10,546 nt of DNA from Acidobacteriota bacterium (lineage in GTDB: Bacteria > Acidobacteriota > Terriglobia > Acidiferrales > UBA7541), in contig PLZZ01000014.1 in assembly GCA_003153585.1 (NCBI GenBank), forward strand, positions 670 through 11,215, written 5' to 3'. Both the position numbers and the translations under genes were made by a program. The notes beneath the pieces were generated by a model. That model was not told the origin of the DNA, did no database searches, and saw only the letters and a program-made list of their open reading frames with translations. Shown here in pieces: positions 6,701-10,546 of the stretch (positions within the stretch are counted from its first letter, which is position 1; every line of letters starts with the position of its first letter).

Positions 6701-8089
6701 ATGATCCCCGAACAAAGCACGCTTAATGGTCTCGGACTCGCGTTCATAGTCGCGATGTGTGTCTTGATTTTGATCTTTCCAAGGCGATATGCAATTGTGC
6801 CGCTCATAATTATTATTTGTTATATGACTCTGGGTGAGAACGTCTTGGTCAATGGTTTGCACTTCACCTTGATCCGAATCTTGGCACTTGCCGGTTGGCT
6901 TCGGATTCTCATGCGTGGCGAGTTTCGGAAGTTCAAAATGAATTCGATCGACTGGCTCTTCATTTTCTGGGTCATTTCGGACGTGACGTGCTACATGATC
7001 TTGTGGCGCGACAACGCGGCTTTCATCAATCGCCTGGGGTATGCCTATAACGCCATCGGGTTTTATTTCATGTTTCGGGTGCTTATACGCGATCTGGACG
7101 ATATCAAGCGCACGTACAAGATAGTCGCTATCCTGATAATTCCCCTGGGGTTCTTCATGCTCGCCGAGAAGATCACGGGACACAATGCGTTTGCGATCTT
7201 CGGCGGAGTAGATGCGATCACCCGCATCCGCGACGGCAGCTTACGTTGCCAGGGGCCCTTTGCCCACCCCATTCTCGCCGGCTCGTTTGGCGCGACGCTG
7301 TGTCCGTTATTTTTCGCCCTTTGGTGGCAGGGCCCAAGAAATCGCGTGATTGCTGTCCTCGGTATCCTCTCCGCCGTTACGATCACAATCGCATCTGCGT
7401 CCAGTGGTCCTGCCTTCGCTCTAATGTTTGGAATCCTCGGTCTGATCATGTGGAACTGGCGCCAGCATCTTCGCAAGGTTCGATGGGCGATTGTCTGCAC
7501 TCTGATCGGCCTGCAGATGGTAATGAAAGCCCCCGTCTGGTTTCTTCTGGGACGGGTGAGTCTTTTCTCGGGATCCACGGGCTTCCATCGAGCCTACGTC
7601 ATCGACCATTTCATTAACCATTTCTCGGAATGGTGGCTCATAGGAGAGAAAAACACCTCCCACTGGGGAGCGGTCATGTCAGACATCACCAATGAATATG
7701 TTTTCCAAGGAGTGGAAGGGGGTCTGCTGACGCTTGTCTTTTTTATTTGGATCATCTCCCGATGCTTTCGCGGCGTGGGCCTCACTGTTCGGGGCATGAA
7801 GGACGCCTCTTTCCCCGATAAAATGAGCGTTTGGGTTCTCGGGGCAGCCCTTCTTACCCATGCTGTGAATTTCATATCGATCTCCTATTTCGACCAGAAT
7901 ATCGTGAACTGGTACATGCTCCTGGCTATGATTTCCACGGTGTCGGGAGCCTATCTACTGGTGAAGCAACCCGAGGACAGCCGAGTTCCATTCCTAAGCG
8001 AGGCAGCAGGGGGTCGGACTCAACCTTCCTGGAGCGTGAAGAATCCAGTTAGCGCTCCTTCACGCAATCAGTTCCGGCGGAGTCAATAG
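6701..8089 (+). CDS. O-antigen ligase/polymerase-like polytopic membrane protein
   Basis: A 462-residue inner-membrane protein with about 11-13 hydrophobic segments, for example near 11-28, 31-45, 83-102, 113-127, 139-154, 189-209, 216-233, 261-278, 340-355, 377-395 and 402-420. A polar periplasmic-type region around 280-335 contains TGFHRAY (293-299) and DITNEY (328-333). That layout, a large loop with conserved Arg/His between late helices, is typical of the Wzy/WaaL/RfaL superfamily. QGPFAHPILAGSFGA at 184-198 and SSGP at 234-237 match my memory of the O-antigen ligase-like group. The 40-residue C-terminal tail is hydrophilic and low in complexity. It would polymerise or ligate undecaprenyl-linked repeat units on the periplasmic side. 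Sequence alone cannot separate polymerase from ligase. ATG 6701 directly follows a mini-ORF stop and lacks a ribosome site. Confidence 0.82.
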   Translation: MIPEQSTLNGLGLAFIVAMCVLILIFPRRYAIVPLIIIICYMTLGENVLVNGLHFTLIRILALAGWLRILMRGEFRKFKMNSIDWLFIFWVISDVTCYMILWRDNAAFINRLGYAYNAIGFYFMFRVLIRDLDDIKRTYKIVAILIIPLGFFMLAEKITGHNAFAIFGGVDAITRIRDGSLRCQGPFAHPILAGSFGATLCPLFFALWWQGPRNRVIAVLGILSAVTITIASASSGPAFALMFGILGLIMWNWRQHLRKVRWAIVCTLIGLQMVMKAPVWFLLGRVSLFSGSTGFHRAYVIDHFINHFSEWWLIGEKNTSHWGAVMSDITNEYVFQGVEGGLLTLVFFIWIISRCFRGVGLTVRGMKDASFPDKMSVWVLGAALLTHAVNFISISYFDQNIVNWYMLLAMISTVSGAYLLVKQPEDSRVPFLSEAAGGRTQPSWSVKNPVSAPSRNQFRRSQ

Positions 8090-8099
8090 TGTTATCTCA

Positions 8100-9347
8100 A
8101 TGGCGGCTCAAAAATCGATGAGTGTTGCATTGGATGTGTTCCCCAAGCGTAACAAGGCAGATCTGTCGGATCCCATGAGCTCAGGGATAACCACACGCGT
8201 AATTCGAACCATCGAGGAGATCGAGGAGATTCGCGGCACGTGGGAATCCTGGCAGTTCCATCCGAATACCGACATTGATTTTTTCATAACGAATATTAAA
8301 AACGATCCGAAGATTCTGTATCCACACGTAGTTGTTGCCTACCGGGACGGAGAACCTGAAGCTCTGCTGGCCGGAAGAGTTGTAGAAAGCCGCCTGGACT
8401 TAAAAGTTGGATACGCTAGTTTCCTGAGTCCCCGCGTCCGAACGCTCGCTTTTGCCTACGCTGGTTTCCTCGGAGCTGAGTCGCCGGAAAACTGCGTGGC
8501 ACTGGTTTCTCAAATCCTGGAATCTCTGAAGAATGGAGAAGCGGATATTGCGGTCTTGAAGGGTGTAAGGCCCGGATCGCCTCTTTTCGAAACGGCGCTA
8601 CATGTGCCCGGCGCTTTAGTTCGCGACCATTTCCCCGCAACACAACTACATCGTCGCATGAAGATGCACGAGAGCGTCCAGGAATTCCAGCAGTCTCTCT
8701 CCGGCGTCGATCGCAGGGAGCAGAAGCGTCGCGCGAAGAAACTGCTTCAGGAATTTTCGAATGACGTGAGGATTGAATGCCTATCGCGACCGGCTGATTT
8801 GGATCGGATGTTTCGCGACGTTGATGAAGTCGCAAGAAAAACATATCAACGGGGCCTAGGAGCTGGATTCGTTGACACTCCCAATCTTCGCCAGCTAATC
8901 AAACTCTGGGCCGAGAGAGACCGTTTGCGCGCGTACGTGCTCTATGCAGCCGGCAAGCCATGCGCGTTCTGGATCGGAACCCTGTATGGCTCGACGTTCC
9001 ATGGTGATTTTATGGCTTTCGATCCCGCACTCGGGAAATGCGCACCGGGTATGTACTTGCTGATGAGAACTATTGAGGGCCTTTACGCCGATCAACAAGA
9101 CTGCCGAGTTACTGACATTGACTGGGGTCATGGCGACGCGGAGTACAAAGAGATGCTCGGAAATCAGAGCTGGGAAGAGGCAACCATTTCTATTTTTGCC
9201 CCCACCGTGAGAGGTGTGAGCTTGAATGCTCTGCGATCGCCGGTGATCTTGTTTGATCGCTATGCCCGGAGGGTGCTAGAGCGAACGCGATTGCTCCCGA
9301 GAATAAAAAAGGCTTGGCGCAATCGCTTCGCGCAAGGCCGTTTCTAA
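8100..9347 (+). CDS. BioF2/FemAB-like GNAT-fold acyltransferase, copy 1
   Basis: A 415-residue soluble protein of the Acetyltransf_6 (BioF2-like) type, related to FemAB/CelD proteins with a double GNAT fold. N-terminal half: NTDIDFF (56-62), PHVVVAYRDGEPEALLAGR (75-93) and RTLAFAYAGFLG (114-125). A basic helix, RREQKRRAKKL (205-215), precedes the C-terminal half: VARKTYQRGLG (244-254), LRAYVLYAAGKPCAFWIG (276-293) and DWGHGDAEYKEMLG (341-354), the family's usual terminal signature. Known relatives transfer acyl or aminoacyl groups in cell-envelope or polysaccharide pathways, so it probably decorates the glycan; the donor is unknown. The next gene is a full-length paralogue. That copy begins where ATG 8175 falls here, so 8175 is a possible alternative start giving 390 residues. 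Neither start has a strong ribosome site. It lies 10 bases after the polymerase-like gene. Confidence 0.8.
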   Translation: MAAQKSMSVALDVFPKRNKADLSDPMSSGITTRVIRTIEEIEEIRGTWESWQFHPNTDIDFFITNIKNDPKILYPHVVVAYRDGEPEALLAGRVVESRLDLKVGYASFLSPRVRTLAFAYAGFLGAESPENCVALVSQILESLKNGEADIAVLKGVRPGSPLFETALHVPGALVRDHFPATQLHRRMKMHESVQEFQQSLSGVDRREQKRRAKKLLQEFSNDVRIECLSRPADLDRMFRDVDEVARKTYQRGLGAGFVDTPNLRQLIKLWAERDRLRAYVLYAAGKPCAFWIGTLYGSTFHGDFMAFDPALGKCAPGMYLLMRTIEGLYADQQDCRVTDIDWGHGDAEYKEMLGNQSWEEATISIFAPTVRGVSLNALRSPVILFDRYARRVLERTRLLPRIKKAWRNRFAQGRF

Positions 9348-9361
9348 AGCAATGGTTCGTT

Positions 9362-9367
9362 AGGAAG
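9362..9367 (+). promoter_or_regulatory. Strong ribosome binding site for acyltransferase copy 2
   Basis: AGGAAG lies just before ATG 9371 (AGGA is five bases from the start). It is the clearest Shine-Dalgarno sequence in the window and fixes the start of the last, partial gene. Confidence 0.65.
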
Positions 9368-9370
9368 AGT

Positions 9371-10546
9371 ATGCAGAATGCAGGGAGAGCGCATGTCCTG
9401 GTTGCAAGGACTGTGCAAGAGGTCGAAGCCATCCGCAGCATTTGGGTTGCATGGCGATGGAATCCCAATGCGGACATTGACTTTTACTTGCATATCCTTC
9501 GCTTGCGGCCGGAGATTCTGCGGCCGCACGTGCTCGTCCTGTATAGAGACGGTTCGCCAGTCGCGATGCTGGTGGGCAGGATCGTGCTGGGCCATGTAGT
9601 GGCCCGCCTGGGATATGCGAAATTGTTTAAAACCCGAGCTCGGACGCTCGCTTTTGTCTATGGCGGGCAGGCTGGCGACTTGTCCGCTGAGAACGCCGGA
9701 ATTCTAATCTCAGAAATCATACGCTCCTTGCGGGAACGGGAAGCGGATCTTGCTGAATTTCGCTTTGTAAAAACCGACTCACAATTCTACCCGCTTCTCA
9801 CTCAGTCTCCGGGATTCTTCATGCGAGATCGCTTCCCACAAGTACAGCCTCATTGGAGCATGAAGCTACCGGACAGTCCTGAAGCTGTTCCTAACTGCAC
9901 CTCGGGCCACGAAAGAAGGCAGATCCGCAGGCGCACCAAGCTCCTTGAGACCGACTATCCCGGAAGTGTGAGAGTTGAACGGTTCGGATTAGGCGATAAT
10001 CTCGACAGAATGTTCTTCGATATCGAGGAGGTCGCAAGAAAAACCTACCACCGAGGTTTAGGTGTCGGGTTCATTGACAGCCCCGAGGTTCGCCGACGCT
10101 TTGAGTTCGAAGCGGAGAGAGGATGGCTGCGCGCGTACATTCTGTACGTTGCTGACAAGCCGTGCGCGTTCTGGATGGGGAACTTGTACGGCACTATCTA
10201 CTACAGCGGTGACGTTGGATACGATCCACTCTATAAGAGGTACGAGCTCGGTAAGCAACTTCTGATGAAGGTTTTGGAAGATCTCTGCAGGCAGAGCGTG
10301 AAAGAGGTGGATTTTGGCCTCGGAGACGCGGACTGGAAGCAGAGATTCGGCGACCAACAATGGCAAGAGGCGTCCACCAGTATTTTCGCGCCGACAATGA
10401 AGGGGTTGGGAATTAACGGTCTTCGGACGCTGTCAACCTTTGTGGACCAAGCGGTGAAGAGGATCCTGGAGAAGACGCAAATTCTGGCTCGCATGAAGAG
10501 GTTGTGGCGGAATCGCGCGATCAAAGGCGTACAGCATGGCTCGACG
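9371..10546 (+). CDS. BioF2/FemAB-like GNAT-fold acyltransferase, copy 2 (3' partial)
   Basis: The frame is open from ATG 9371 to the window edge, 392 residues without a stop, and is a paralogue of the preceding gene along its whole length. Matching blocks in order are NADIDFY (37-43), YRDGSPVAMLVGR, RTLAFVYGG, an arginine-rich ERRQIRRRTKLL helix, VARKTYHRGLGVGF, LRAYILYVADKPCAFWMG, and VDFGLGDADWKQRFG followed by SIFAPT. The final WRNR block is close to the last residues of copy 1, so only a few codons are probably missing. It should carry out a related acyl or aminoacyl transfer, perhaps on a different sugar or position. The central regions (residues about 140-180) differ most between copies. 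It is separated from copy 1 by 23 bases and has its own strong ribosome site. Confidence 0.8.
   Translation, partial: MQNAGRAHVLVARTVQEVEAIRSIWVAWRWNPNADIDFYLHILRLRPEILRPHVLVLYRDGSPVAMLVGRIVLGHVVARLGYAKLFKTRARTLAFVYGGQAGDLSAENAGILISEIIRSLREREADLAEFRFVKTDSQFYPLLTQSPGFFMRDRFPQVQPHWSMKLPDSPEAVPNCTSGHERRQIRRRTKLLETDYPGSVRVERFGLGDNLDRMFFDIEEVARKTYHRGLGVGFIDSPEVRRRFEFEAERGWLRAYILYVADKPCAFWMGNLYGTIYYSGDVGYDPLYKRYELGKQLLMKVLEDLCRQSVKEVDFGLGDADWKQRFGDQQWQEASTSIFAPTMKGLGINGLRTLSTFVDQAVKRILEKTQILARMKRLWRNRAIKGVQHGST

Noticed and set aside
6668..7183. A 171-codon frame on the minus strand, with another of 171 codons at 7063-7578
   Set aside because: Both lie antisense to the polytopic membrane protein gene, whose plus-strand reading has the expected helices and motifs. 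The minus translations are rich in His, Asp, Arg and Pro with no domain-like pattern.
9352..9363. Three-codon ATG-GTT-CGT-TAG between the two acyltransferase genes as another relay ORF
   Set aside because: It is too short to separate from chance, and the downstream start has its own strong ribosome site.

Overview
The window is one strand of a bacterial surface-polysaccharide (exopolysaccharide, capsule or O-antigen type) biosynthesis cluster. Every gene I can support reads left to right. Genes are packed with overlapping or abutting stop/start codons, as in a single long operon. No phage, insertion sequence, tRNA, rRNA or CRISPR signal is visible. Moderate GC, the NodB-type deacetylase, the AsnB amidotransferase, the 'GPFAHPILAG' style O-antigen ligase/polymerase protein and the tandem BioF2/FemAB-like acyltransferases suggest a soil-type Gram-negative such as Acidobacteriota. 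That taxonomic guess is inference from remembered family patterns, not a search.

Layout: 86-1150 is a Gfo/Idh/MocA sugar dehydrogenase. 1147-1641 is a left-handed beta-helix sugar N-acetyltransferase of the WbpD/WlbB type. 1641-1860 is a short stretch of two small overlapping frames with no recognisable product, possibly a decayed gene. 1841-2743 is a polysaccharide deacetylase (NodB/CE4). 2744-3667 is a family 2 glycosyltransferase. 3668-5545 is a full-length AsnB-type glutamine amidotransferase. 5556-6533 is a second family 2 glycosyltransferase (rhamnosyltransferase/WbbL-like). 6537-6671 is a previously unmarked remnant of a second asnB gene, followed by a nine-codon mini-ORF. 6701-8089 is a polytopic O-antigen ligase/polymerase-like protein. 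8100-9347 and 9371-10546 (cut by the window edge) are tandem paralogues of the BioF2/FemAB-like (GNAT fold) acyltransferase family.

Inferred joint role: the dehydrogenase and N-acetyltransferase help make an acetamido-sugar nucleotide, for which the aminotransferase would have to lie outside the window. The two glycosyltransferases assemble a repeat unit on a carrier lipid, and the membrane protein polymerises or ligates it. The deacetylase, AsnB protein and the two acyltransferases decorate it by deacetylation, amidation and acylation or aminoacylation. Points most worth a second look are the asnB remnant, the two gene-free gaps bridged by stop/restart mini-ORFs, an 18-bp perfect palindrome inside the asnB remnant, and the tandem acyltransferase pair.
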